A stretch of DNA of 64,000 bases from Cryptomeria japonica (GCF_030272615.1 NC_081411.1:210621744-210685743); one strand, 5' to 3'; shown: positions 33,661-44,870, numbered from the stretch's first letter. Numbers and translations: made by a program. Notes: generated by a model not told the origin, from the letters alone.

Positions 33661-36056
33661 TTCAGCCCTGACTGATCTGCAATTTCTTGTCCTTTGATTG
33701 CTCATCTTTCTATGTAGTGGATGTCAAATTCACTGAGAATCATAACCCATTTAGCCAATCGGCCTGTGAGAGCTGCCTTGCTGAGTAGATACTTGAGAGG
33801 ATCAATTTTTGCCACTAGCTTTATAGTGTGTGCTAACATATAATGTCGGAACTTCTGAGATGCAAAAACCACTGTTAGGCAAGCCTTTTCAATGAATGTA
33901 TAATTGAGCTCATAGCCATTCAATGTTCTACTAATGTAATATATGGCACGTTCCTTTCCTTGTTGATCCTCTTGTGCCAATAATGCCCCCAGTGATATCT
34001 CTGTGGTTGAGATATATAAAATAAGAGGCTTTCCTGCGACCGGAGTTACTAGAACTGGTGGATTCATTAGGTATTGTTTGATCAGGTAAAAATATTCTGC
34101 ACACTTAGCCTCCCATTTGAATGGTACATTCTTGTGTAGCAAATGGTTAAATGGTAGACTTTTATCGGCTAGCTAAGCGATGAATCGCTTGATTGATTGA
34201 AGTCGTCCTTGCAGAGATCTGAGTTGACTGATATTCTTTGGTGGTGGCATTTCCATGATGGCTTGTACCTTTGCTGGATCAACTTCAATACCTTTAGCTG
34301 AGACTATGTAGCCTAGTAACTTGCCTGATGTAACCCCGAAGACACACTTCTTAGGGTTAAGCCAAACTTGGAATTTCTGTAATCAATCAAAAATCTTTGT
34401 TAGGATGCCGAGATGTTCAGCTCTGGTGAAGGATTTTGCTAGTAAATCATCCACATAGTCTTCCATAAATGTGTGCATCATGTCATGGAATATTGTGGTC
34501 ATTGCTCTTTGATAAGTGGCCCCTGCATTCTTTAAGCCGAAAGGCATAACATTCCAACAGTACATTCCCCAAGGATAGGTGAATGTTGTTTTGTCTTGAT
34601 CTACAGGAGCTATTTTGATTTGATTATAGCCTGAGAAACCGTCCATTAATGAGAGCATTGCATGGCCTGCTGTGAGATTTACAATTATATCAATACTTGG
34701 TAGAGGAAAGTCATCCTTTGGGCAAGCTTTATTGACATCTCTGAAGTCAGTACATATTCTGATACTACCATCTGGTTTTGAGACTGGAACAATGTTGGAA
34801 ATCCATTCTGCATAGTCAATGGGTCGAATGAATCCGACGTCTAAAAGTTTTTTTAATTCAGTTTTGACTATGAGTGCTACCTGTGGATTCATCTTTCGTA
34901 GCTTTTGCTTGACTAGCTTGACTCCTGTAGAGATGGAAAAGTGATGCATGATTAAGTGTGGATCAACTACAGGCATATCAGCATATGACCAGGCAAAGTT
35001 AATTTGCTGTTCTTTAAAGAAGATGATGAATGCCGATCTTTCCTCCTCTGTCAGAGATTCTGCAGGGTGAATGTTTCTGACTGCTTCTGTGGTACCAATG
35101 TTGATTGATTGAGTGGGCTCAATCAATTTGGGTGATTGCTCATGAAAATGTTCAGGAAGAGTGTCAAGTCTCCCATCGTTAGGTGCCTTAAAAAGGTTTT
35201 CACCTTTCGATACGTCCTTTATTTTTACTTTTTTATGATCTAGAGCTGCCATTGACTGGTTTTCAGCATCCGATTCTTTATTTGATTCATTTTTGCGACT
35301 GAGAGACTTGGCACCCCCTGATGGATAGACATTGTCATTTTGTTCACTGGTAGAGCCTGTTTCGGGATTTACGGTACATAGGTAGTGGATAATAGATTCA
35401 TCATCTGGGAAAATTGGTATATCATGGGTTTCAGGTTCATTCCAGTCGATGAGATCAGGGAAGACAAGCGGTAAGGAATCGTTAGGTGGATCAAGTTCGG
35501 CTACTGTGAGTGTTAGGACAAAGTTTTCATCGTGATGGTTCTTGGTTTTAAAGAAGTTCAGGATTTTGTCGAGGTCCTCGATGGTATTATCCTCTACATA
35601 TACTTGCTCATAATGTTCCTGTTCATTTTCCTCGGCGTCATAGATATTCTGCGGTCCAAATTTCAGAGGTCTATCTTCTGCGTTATGTTCTTCTTGGGAG
35701 ATAGATATAGAATCAGTATCACTAGAGATGTCTGTAGCAACATTGGAGCAGGTACCCCATTCATATTCATTGGAATCAGTCTCATAGGCCTCATCCCAGA
35801 TTCTATCTGTGCTGTAAACAGGTATGTTGTAGGGTGAAAACAAATCTTTGATGATGGATACTATTTTGATGGTTTTTGTTGATTCTGTGTCAGATCCATC
35901 CTCTACTTTCTGAATTTGTTCATAGACTGTGCTTCCTCGGGGAGGAATAACAGTATCTGGAGATGACATGATTCGTTCTTGAGATATTGGTGTTTGAATA
36001 TGATCCACTGCTGCAGATATGGCCTTCTTATGATTTAAAAGCTTTTCCTGATGCAA
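33661..36056 (-). pseudogene. RE-A reverse transcriptase and RT-linked RNase H
   Basis: An acidic linker (36056-35100) precedes RT. RT motifs: GFIRPIDYAEWISNIVPV, RICTDFRDVNKACPKDDFPL, LMDGFSGYNQIKIA, MPFGLKNAGATYQRAM and the catalytic FMEDYVDDLLA. After a stop at 34383 the same frame continues with the connection and RNase H (34142-33702: LYISTTEISLGALLAQED, ERAIYYISRTLNGYELNYT). It ends near YIER-stop-AIKGQEIADQ. The RNase H first Asp is replaced in ISTTEIS, as in many plant gypsy elements. These enzymes copy the element RNA into DNA inside the particle. Stops are of the Gln/Arg-to-stop kind. Confidence 0.9.
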
Positions 36057-36116
36057 CTTCTGATCTTGACGTTCTCATGCCTTGTGGATTGTTTCTACTG
36101 ATTCAAAGAGTGCTTC

Positions 36117-37400
36117 CTACCAGGATTCTTCCTTGTACTTCTTCTTTTCCTTCCATTGAGGTTTTGCATTTGTGTGTGGAGGCCGTTTCAATAGGAAGGT
36201 GAATTTAGAACCTAATCCTGCTTTATTTCTACTAGGTTGTGAAGGAAGATCTACAGGTTTAGTGACTCCTTCTTTGCGTTTCCCAATAGGTCCTTTACCG
36301 TCATATCCCATTTGTTTCATGATCAAGTAGCCTTTTCCATACAGGTGCGTTGGTAGAACAATGTCCAGAGCGGCTGCTCTATTAGCTTCTTCTTCATCTT
36401 TGTATAGCCAGCTTAGAACGTCCTTATCTTCTGATTCATGTGCTAGAGTACCCAATTGGATGAAGGTACCATCAAATTTAGTGATGGGCTGAGTTGCTAG
36501 ATGTGTTGATATAGTAGGTAAACCATGCGATCTAGGTGATGTTGGCAATCTGGTCAAACATAAAGGCTCCATAGAATATTCGCCCATGCCCTGGTCTTTG
36601 ATTTGCATTTTTTGTTTGAAGTCTCCCCATAAGGAGTTGGATTTTGTTGTTGGTGGATCAAATGTTGAAGACCGCTGCTTTTCTCTGTTATGAGGAACCA
36701 AACTGTCTTGGGCTACCCCCATTGCGTTACAATGTTGAAATGGATTGTGATCAGCTGATATGGAGATTTCTTGTCCATCATAAGGAAACTTGACACACTG
36801 GTGATATGTAGAAGGTACTGCTTGCATTTCATGTATCTAGGGTCGTCCTAATAAGATATTGTAGGTGAGATCAATATCTAAGACCTGACATATAGTATCC
36901 TTTTGCACTGGCCCTACTTGAATAGGTAATATCACTGTTCCTTTAGAGGACCTTTCCTCATCATCATATGCTTTAATGGTAATCCTTTTACAAGGATCAA
37001 TAGATTCTTCTGAGAAGCCTAGTGCACAGATAAGCTTTAAAGTACATATATTAAGTCCGGCTCCTCCATCTATTAAGACTCTTTTTACGTGGTGTTTGCA
37101 AACAATGACTGCAATATGTAGAGGAGTATTATGCGGATGACTTAATGAAGTATTGTCATGCTTTGAGAAGGTGAGGTTATGAGGTTTTGTCATATGGGTG
37201 ACCATGGCTTGAAATCTGTCTATATCTAGATTTTGAGGTACATTTGTTTCCAATAGTGCTTGCTCCAATATGTCTTTGTGTTTTGGAGATAGTTTCAACA
37301 ATTCCAGGATAGATATCTGAGCTGGAGTCTTGCATAGTTGGTTAACTAAGTCATATTGGATTTTTGGTGTGACAGTTGTAGGTGTAGTATGTCCCTTCAA
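36117..37400 (-). pseudogene. RE-A protease and G-patch region
   Basis: The frame from 37400 contains the aspartic protease: RVLIDGGAGLNICTL has Asp-Gly-Gly in place of Asp-Ser/Thr-Gly, and NILLGRP ends it, with TAG at 36837 where relatives have Trp. The next piece (36827-36117) has GKGYLIMKQMGYDGKGPIGK and, further on, NKAGLG, the spaced glycines of a G-patch (D111) domain. G-patches bind nucleic acid or recruit helicases and occur after protease in some retroviruses and plant gypsy elements. The same reading frame links gag, protease, G-patch and RT, so they belong to one polyprotein. Confidence 0.75.
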
Positions 37401-37415
37401 GACATATTTCTGAGT

Positions 37416-39323
37416 TCAGGTTGTGACATTGACAGACTCATGATCACGCTGATCTCGGATGGTGATGACATTTATTTGATGATCTTCAGCTGATAGGTGG
37501 TTGATGGTGTTGTTGTAGATGTGATTAATATGAGCTCCGCGTGTATCATTTGAAGTGGATGCTCCATCTTTGTTGTAATTTGGGAGAGGATTTTTAAAGG
37601 CTTCGTGATCACCATTTGTTTTAAGTCCATCGACCGTTAAGTCACCTCGATCAATCATGTCTTGGATTATGTGCTTCAATCTCATGCACTCGTTTGTTCA
37701 ATGACCCTTATTGCGATGGAAATCACAATAGTGTGAATCATTCCACCAAGGTGGTTTGATTGGGGGTTCATAATTATTGATTGGAGGCAAAGAAAGAATT
37801 TTGTTTGCCAAAAGTTCTCTGAATGCTAATTCTAATGATTGTCCCAGTGGTGTGAAGATGCACTTTTGGAAGTTGTTCGTGTTGTTGCGTGAATTGTTGT
37901 TAGGCCCTGGATTCATGTTTTTTCTTTGAGTATCGTTGGTATTGGTTGCATTGAGTTGTCCTTGATCAGTGTTTTGTGCATATGTGTTAGCAGTTGGTGC
38001 AGCATTTTTAGTATTTTTCGTGTTCTGAGGATTTCCAGATAATGCAAGCACTGGTTGCTTTGATTTAGGATCATGTGATTCGTTGTTGCCTTCATTTCTG
38101 TTTCGAGTCCAAAAGCGAGATTTGTCAAGATTGGTGTTGTTTTGGTTATTGTAGTTTGATGAGTTCGTTCCTTCCTTGTAAAATTTGAGTGTTCCCTTTT
38201 TGACACACGCTTCTTCCACTTGAATGCCATTTTCAATAAATTTAGCGAAAGATGGTATGCATTGAAGTTTTAGTCTGTAACTCATTTCGCCGTTCAAGTT
38301 ATCAATGAAGATTTCCTTTTTCTCTTTTTCAGGAATATCTCGAGGATATCTGGAGACCATGCGTTGCCAATGTTGAAGGAACGCCATGAATGTTTCATTA
38401 TTCTTCTGCTTGGTATTGCAAACATCTAGCATGGTTATGGCATGCTGGATGTTGTAGGAATAGTGGGTTATGAATTTGTTAACCAACTCATCAAATGATC
38501 TGACAGGTGGTGAGATTTTGGATAACCATTCCATGGTTTGCCCTCCCAAGATTCTGGGGAATAACCTCATTAAATAGGTGTCATCATGAGAAAATTCAAG
38601 GCTCAGTGTGCAAAATTCACGAACATGATCCCTGGGATCACTTTTCCCATCATATTTATCAAATTTGGGAACGTCCGAGTTCGGAGGAAAAGGCACCATG
38701 TTTAAGCTTCGGTCAAATGGATAAGGACAGATCTCGTTTAAAGAGTACCGCACTATTGTCCCTTGTTGCATATCTTGCATTTGCCTTTGCAACATTTGCA
38801 TTTGTTGAGTAAGGGCTGCCAAGGGTATATTGTCTTGTCGAGGAAAAAGTTCTTGCCTTGTATTGGTTCTCAGCTGAAAAGGTGTGGTAAATGGTATATG
38901 TTGCTCGGGTGTCTCTAGCTCAGGTATACGCATTTCTAGTATACGTTGCTCTGGAATGTGTTGTTCAGGTATGCGAGTTTCTTCTTCTCTATGTTGTTCT
39001 TGATATGCATATTGTCGAGAACCAGTTTGAAAAATGTTTGGGTCGAAATCTTCTGGAAGTTTAACGCCTTTACTTGTGAGCATCAACAGATATTTTTCCT
39101 TGTCATTTTCCATGAGCTTTTCGACAAGTTTTTGGAATGAAGGATTTTCTTGACATTCCCGAAGAAGTGCGTCAGTAATTTCAGGCTCTTCTACGGGTGG
39201 AACTTCAAAGGGATTTGATAATCTGCGATTCATACTTGGTTCTGCGTGTGTCTTGCTTTGTTTATCTCGTTGAGAGCGAGTGACAGGCATTTTAGTAGAA
39301 GCTTTCAGTGATGAAAGGAACAA
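37416..39323 (-). pseudogene. RE-A gag polyprotein region
   Basis: The start may be 39323 or the in-frame Met of MPVTRSQRDKQSK about 11 codons later. The capsid-type gag domain (38700-38200) has FDKYDGKSDPRDHVREF, LGGQTMEWLSKI and TFMAFLQHWQRMVSRYP. A Asn/Thr-rich spacer leads to a zinc knuckle CDFHRNKGH-stop-TNEC, of C-x2-H-x4-H-x4-C type. TGA at 37698 replaces the residue after the second His. Gag forms the virus-like particle and packages RNA. Downstream the frame stays the same as protease and RT. Confidence 0.88.
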
Positions 39324-39339
39324 AGTCCTCTTCGATGTG

Positions 39340-39720
39340 TCACTCGGGTGTTGGTGGTTCTAGTCGAGATGTGTTATATGTGATGCACTCATCGGGCAAG
39401 AATGTTGGATTGATCTTTCCTCCGCGGTTTATCTTTTGATTAAAAGTCGACTTTTGACAGTATACTCTTGTTTTCAGGGGTTCTTTGTCAAATTCGCTAG
39501 ATTTGTTTTGGATATAACGTTTGACGTGATGAAGAAATACTCGATGAGATTTGAAGAGTTGACGATTGATGTATAAAAACTTATTTCTCTTGATGAATTT
39601 GGAAAAGCTAGGTTGTTGTTTCTTCAACGTGATGTTACGATAGAGGTTCTTTCTTCTCAGAATAAGGGGATTAGTCATGCATGAGTGATCGATGATTTCC
39701 TTTGATTTGTTTGGATTCAA
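39340..39720 (-). CDS. Upstream ORF in the RE-A gag leader (126 codons)
   Basis: A Lys/Arg/Asn-rich frame starts MNPNKSKEIIDHSC and ends just 17 bp before the gag start, in a different frame. I recognise no domain. It may be translated as a leader peptide or may be chance. Its basic composition partly reflects AT-richness. Confidence 0.25.
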   Translation of the reverse strand: MNPNKSKEIIDHSCMTNPLILRRKNLYRNITLKKQQPSFSKFIKRNKFLYINRQLFKSHRVFLHHVKRYIQNKSSEFDKEPLKTRVYCQKSTFNQKINRGGKINPTFLPDECITYNTSRLEPPTPE

Positions 39721-40145
39721 TTGATTCTTGTTTTGAAAATTTCAAATCTTACTTTATCAGAGCGAAGGTTTAGATGCCCCTTCCCGATAAAGTGTGTCAA
39801 ATGATATGGATAAAATCTTCCTGATTTGGAAACTGGATTTGACGATTTGAGAATTTTAAACAAGTGTTTTTGAGATAGAAATCCGTAAGATGGTAAAGGA
39901 TTTTGATGACACTGATGATGAAAATTCCCGGATTATGATAGGAGAGACGTCCTCTATTGCGCGATTTGTTTAGGATTCAGACAACTTTGTTTAACACAAA
40001 TTTAGCTTGAGAAAAGTTTTGAATAGTTTGTTTTTGTCACTCTGGTTTGATAAAAAATGTTTTTTGATAAAAAAAGTCTTCTAAAATGTTTTTGAAATTT
40101 TCAAAAATTTTCCAGTTTTAACTCTCTGTTTTTCGGCCTTGGATC
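39721..40145. other. Non-coding part of the RE-A gag leader
   Basis: No gene. T-rich on the plus strand. Confidence 0.45.
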
Positions 40146-40795
40146 ATGCGCTAAAATAGAGTTTACACGCGCTACTGAATATCTCTGATGTGCTAAAATA
40201 ATGAGCACACGCGCTAATCTGCCCCTAGATACGTGCTAAAATTTGGATTTTGGAAAATGGCGATCTAGCAGTTGAAAAGTATATGCGCTATTCTAGGTTT
40301 TACACGCGCTAACTGTCCGACTCAATGTGCTAAAATTTGGTTTCAATGCGCTAGGCTGTTTCTTTTACGCGCTAAAATGCAGGTTATTGAAAATTGCTGT
40401 TAAGTTTGTTTGCAAAACTACGCGCTATACTGTGCCTTCCACGCGCTAACTGTTCGAGCGAATGAGCTAATGTATATATGTTACGCGCTAAGATGTTGCT
40501 GCCACGTGCTAAACTAGGACTGTGAAAAAATGTTGTGGAATGTATTCGAAAAAGCTACGCGCTACACTGGGCCTGATAAGCGCTAACTGTTTTGCTTTAT
40601 GCGCTAATTGTGGGCACCTACGCGCTAAGATGTTTCTTCGACGCGCTATACTGTGTTTCGGATGCGCTAAAGAATTGTAAACCGTTTTGCCTGATGGTGA
40701 AACGCTACTATTTTAACTGCACGCGCTAATTTGAGGTTTGGATGCGCTAATATATGTGTTCCACGCACTAAGATGTTGCTCTTATGCGCTAGACT
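40146..40795 (-). repeat. TAGCGC(A/G)T array, right copy, block 1 (gag leader)
   Basis: Nineteen GCGCTA hexamers on the plus strand, that is TAGCGC on the gag sense strand, spaced about 20-45 bp. They alternate between ACGCGCTA and ATGCGCTA, with degraded forms (ATGTGCTA, ACGTGCTA, ACGCACTA). Spacer sequences are otherwise unrelated. Confidence 0.9.
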
Positions 40796-40800
40796 GCCCT

Positions 40801-41985
40801 GATCTTTCCGTTTGGGTGATTTTTTTGAGGATTTTGAATTTTGTTGAGAAATTTTCAAGTGTGATGGATGATTTTCTGTAATAACAAATGTAAGCACGAC
40901 ACACAAAGTACAATCATTTTTCCTAATCTAACAGAAAGTGTATATTCTTGCGAGGATGTGTTCAAATCTTCAATGTTTTAACAGGTTTGGATACAAGTAA
41001 GACACTTCAGAAAGACTCTTTATTCAAGGGTCATAAATAACATCATAGCCCACTAGTCTCGATACTCCGTCAGCTCAAACAGCCGTGTCGCCCCCTAGAG
41101 GGCGCCCGTTTTTTTGCCTTTTGCCAGAAGTTAACCCAAAGTGAATTGCTTCACAGTTGAGTAGTTATCTTGGGAGATATATGGTAAGTAATCTTGGGGG
41201 AAGATTCTTCCCCACCCTTGCACTATGATATTACAAATGTTTGGTTACCGACTCGGTCCAAAGTTTCTAATTCTATAGTTCGTAACCAGGCTTCCCGTTC
41301 GGCCGTCAGTGATAAACTCCCTCAGGAGGCTTCCCAACCCTTAGAACAAAGGCTTTACATATCTCAAGGATACTGGGGGAAGGCTAATCACTGTGCGCAA
41401 CCGTTGAAAAGGACTTTCATCACTTTCCACATTTGATTATAGTGGGTTGGAATTCTTGGCATCAAAGTCGTTCCCCACTTAGGTCGTTCCCTTCACACCA
41501 GCCATAAATGGCTTTAAGAGTTGATTGCAACTCCTCGGGAAGGCAGGCCTGCTAAAGGATGTAAATGCTTTGAATTACAGAAAGTGGTAAGAGTGGTCTG
41601 GATTTTTGATCACCCAGTTAAGGGGAGAGCATATTCCTTCCACTTTCGAGACAAAGCAAACAAAAATTCTTTTTAAACCTCCAATTTAGTGATTTGCTAA
41701 CCTATGTAGAGATGTTGCTCCACAAAAACATGATGTTCTTTTTAATCTTAAAAGAAAGGTTTTCTGATCTATCAAAATAGAAATGGTCAACAAAGCAAAT
41801 TTTTCGTTTTGGAGGTCAACAAAAAAAATTGTTTTTTTGGTAAAAATAAAATTCTTTACTCTACCTGCAAGAAACCGTTAGAACCCTACAAACAAACAAA
41901 AAGATAAAATGTCAGGTGATTTGGGGGACTTCTACAAGTCTAAAACTTTAATTCGGTTACAATAATTCTTTTTTTTTTTTTTTTT
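40801..41985. other. Unique segment between the two array blocks of the gag leader
   Basis: No gene. It includes a CGCCC-CCTAGA-GGGCG hairpin followed by a T-run at 41088-41117, and a GC-richer stretch at 41190-41660 with paired phrases such as CTTCCCGTTCGG and CTTCCCAACCC. It may hold packaging or splicing signals of the genomic RNA, but nothing definite can be assigned. Confidence 0.4.
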
Positions 41986-41992
41986 GTCTGTG

Positions 41993-42390
41993 ATGCACTA
42001 TAGAATTGACTGTACGCGCTACAATAAAAGTTGGATGCGCTATTCTGTTCAATGAATGCGCTATTTAGAAACTTCGAAGCGCTGTTCTGTGATTTTGCTG
42101 AGACCTGCAGGGAAATTTTGAATTTGATGCGCTACTGTTTGAATCTCACGCGCTGAATGATGGACTAAAAGCACTGAACTGTGGATCGTATGCGCTAATC
42201 TATTAAGTCGATGCGCTACTCTGTGTTTTGCCCACATCAAGACCTACAGGAAAAATTTAAACAAAATCATGCGCTAAGAAATGGTTTTCACGCGCTAAAG
42301 CAGAGAGCCCACGCGCTAAACAGTAGGCTAGAAGCGCTAGACTGTTAGGCGGATGTGCTAATGTATGCTTTCGACGCGCTGATTCCTGTT
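41993..42390 (-). repeat. TAGCGC(A/G)T array, right copy, block 2 (next to the PBS)
   Basis: Ten more GCGCTA hexamers on the plus strand, with variants ATGCACTA, AAGCGCTG and ATGTGCTA. The block ends about 60 bp from the primer binding site. Orientation is the same as block 1. Confidence 0.9.
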
Positions 42391-42446
42391 TCCTGCGGAC
42401 CTGCAAAAGTGATCAATTTGAAAAACCGGTTTGTTATTTGGGGTCA

Positions 42447-42465
42447 GGCCCCACGATGGGCGCCA
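42447..42465 (-). promoter_or_regulatory. Primer binding site of RE-A
   Basis: The minus strand reads TGGCGCCCATCGTGGGGCC four bases after the 5' LTR. TGG pairs with the CCA end of a tRNA. I cannot name the tRNA from memory with confidence. Confidence 0.8.
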
Positions 42466-42469
42466 GAAA

Positions 42470-43947
42470 TGTATGGTGGAAAGTGGGCGAATAAAACTTA
42501 AAATGTGAAAATTTAGTTAATACCAGTCCACACACACACAGAGGACTTCTTGATGCAAGCTATGGAGTAACGTAGTGTTACTCAACTTCCCAAGGAGGGT
42601 CCCATGGTTCTCTATCTCACAATGTCCCTCAAACCAACGTTTTTGCTCTCAGATTACTGAGCAAAATGGTTTAGGGATGGCAAATATGAGAACGAGAGAT
42701 GCTTTTTTTTAGATTTTAGTATGAGATGTGTTTCAAGCTATGTATGATGCTAAAATGCAATAAACTAAATGATAAGATGACAAGATTAGTATGAATACTA
42801 TCCTAGCATACTATATTTAGTCTATGATTGAACTAAAATGATAAAGAAAGTAATGTAAGCATGCATATTAGACTAATTTCTGATCTAAAAGAGGCTAAAT
42901 AATGAGCATATATGAAATGAAAGCTTGAAAGAACTTGAGCATAAGTGTGATGCTTCAAATTTGAAAGATGATTGTTAAAAATGGAGGAATGAGAGCTCTA
43001 TTTATAGCATAAATAGGGCAATGGATGGTCAGGATTGAAAGGTTTAATCAAGGGTCAAGTTTGAAAGTTGGGGATCCATGTGCACAATTTGCACCAATGA
43101 AATGGTGACAAGTGTCAACATAGGATTGGGTTGATAGAAGAGGTTGGAGGCATTAAAGGCCTGAGAAGACCTCATGGTTATCTAAAGGCTAAGGGTCAAG
43201 TCTAAGTTAGGCTTACCCACTGGATTAAGAGTTAATCCAAGGATAAACCTTTGTGCAAATGATTAAGAGATAATCATGGTCAAAGCATTAATGGCCTGAT
43301 GAGACCTTTGGGTTGGGTAGAGGTTGAGTCAAAAAAAATGTTTTAACCATGTGGGAGGGTTTGAATTAACCATTAATGGTTATTGGAGACTTTGGGGATT
43401 AAGTGGTTGAAGGTTGGAAGCCTTCAATGGTTTTCAAAGACTTTAAGGATTTAGTGGTTGAAGGTTGAAAACCTTTAATGGTTATCAAAGACTTTGGGCC
43501 ATTTGAGAAGTGACTTCCCTTTGCTTAGGGATGTGACAAAGTTTAGAGGAGGGGTTAGGTTAATTAGAAGCGATTAGAAGATTCTAGAAGGGATTAGAAA
43601 TGGGTTTGGGATTTTGCAAGTGGATGGGGGGGATAATAGGATTTAATTGAATAAAATGATTTTTATTCAATTTGGTTACAATTTGGAGAAATTAAATAAA
43701 TTAGATTTATTCAATTTAGGATAACTATTTAATTAAATTTGAATTTAATTAAAAGTGGATAGGGGGGATTTAATTGAATAAAATGATTTATTCAATAAAT
43801 GATGTAGTGAATTTAATTTAAATAAATTGAGTAATTTATTTAATTAAATAGAAGAATGTGGATAATTTAATTAAATTGGATTTAATTAAATAGAGAAATG
43901 AACATAAAATATTCATTTAAGAATGTGGTCATTTTTATACGTCTACA
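42470..43947 (-). repeat. RE-A 5' LTR (right)
   Basis: 1,478 bp. On the minus strand it starts TGTAGACG and ends CCATACA. U3 is about 940 bp up to the TATA box at 42999-43006. It is the promoter for gag-pol. Confidence 0.95.
42999..43006 (-). promoter_or_regulatory. TATA box of the RE-A 5' LTR
   Basis: The minus strand reads GCTATAAATAGAG, a near-perfect plant TATA box. Transcription should start about 30 bp downstream, near 42970. Confidence 0.7.
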
Positions 43948-43952
43948 ACATT
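43948..43952. repeat. Target-site duplication of RE-A, right copy (ACATT)
   Basis: Identical to 25447-25451. Confidence 0.88.
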
Positions 43953-44033
43953 AAATTTTATTGGTTATATATATATAGAGCAAGGTATCTGAAAAAATTG
44001 TTTTTCCCAACTCTAACAAACCTGACACATATA

Positions 44034-44120
44034 ACAAGCGCATGTATCATTACTAATGTTTCTTGAGATCCACCAAAATTAAAACAAGTTGTCCCATATG
44101 CCATCATAAATATGACTGCT
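44034..44120 (+). pseudogene. RING-H2 gene fragment, third copy (second half of the domain)
   Basis: The frame reads RMYHY-stop-CFLRSTKIKT then SCPICHHKYD. It preserves the His-x2 region and the terminal Cys-Pro-Ile-Cys of a RING-H2 finger, with one stop and a changed linker. It aligns with 19765-19815 of unit A for the first half. The CPIC part is lost in unit A, while unit B lacks the first Cys pair. Together the copies show that the ancestral block contained a complete RING-H2 exon. Confidence 0.55.
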
Positions 44121-44196
44121 GGGAAAGAATGTCAAGTTGAAACCAATATTAAACTTTTATTGTATTTTTGGTCATATTGATTGCTCATGTTTTTAT

Positions 44197-44870
44197 TGAA
44201 GGAAGGAGTAGAAAAAGGAAGTGTTGTAGGGGGAAATATTGAGAGATATATAAATATATTGGGAGAGATGGAACAAGAAATATGGAGAGATAGAGATAAA
44301 GAGGAAAATATATAAATATAAAGGTCAAGAAGAGGGAGAGGGGGACAAATGGATGGGTGGAAAGAGGAGATACATGTCTAGAGATAGAGGGTGAGAGAAG
44401 ATCAAGGAGATGAATAGACAGAGAGATAAAGGGAGATAGAGGAAGAGATAAGCAGATAATGAGAGATGTAGATGGCCAGATAGGGAAATATAAAGATAGA
44501 AATATTGAGAGAGGAGAGGGGGAGACATAGATAGAGAGACAAAAAAATAGGGAAAAGTAGAGATATAGGTGTAGAGATGGAGAAATAGGGGGAGAAATAA
44601 GGGAGATAAAGAGAAAGAGAGAGAGAGGGAGATAGAGGGGGGAGATAAACATATGAGGAGAGAAAAAAAAAAGAGATATAGAGATAATGGTAAGAGAAAC
44701 TGAGAGAGAGAGGTAGACATAGAGATATAGATTTAAATAGATAGAGACAAGTAATAGAGAGGGGGAGAGGGAAAGATTTAAATATATGGGGATGAGATAT
44801 ACATATAAGATAGAGATATGGAACGAGAAATTGTGTGAGTGAGAGATGTGAGTATATATAGAGAGAAAAT
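44197..44870. repeat. Polypurine tract, duplicate of 21312-22010
   Basis: Same GAGAGATA-rich composition and the same order of sub-motifs as unit A, with small indels. The minus-strand frames here are compositional artefacts. Confidence 0.9.

Larger units (their letters stand above)
25452..43947 (-). mobile_element. RE-A: Tat-like Ty3/gypsy LTR retrotransposon with antisense PMD gene
   Basis: The element is 18,496 bp with LTRs of 1,479 and 1,478 bp, TG...CA ends and the 5-bp duplication ACATT on both sides. On the minus strand it has PBS, a 3.1-kb leader, gag, protease, G-patch, RT, RNase H, a second RNase H and integrase without a chromodomain. The second RNase H between RT-RNase H and integrase defines the plant Tat group (Ogre, Retand and relatives). 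Between integrase and the 3' LTR lies a plus-strand PMD gene. Antisense extra ORFs in that position are known in some Tat elements such as Grande. The LTRs differ at about 20 sites by eye, so the insertion is fairly recent, yet gag-pol carries several stops and a frameshift. Confidence 0.93.

Noticed and set aside
41088-41117. Hairpin plus T-run resembling a bacterial terminator
   Set aside because: The 5-bp stem is short and the context is a plant retroelement leader; kept only as a remark in the leader description.
40146-42390. CRISPR-like array of short repeats
   Set aside because: The repeats are 6-8 bp with irregular spacing in a plant retroelement leader; no cas genes, and no 23-47 bp repeats.
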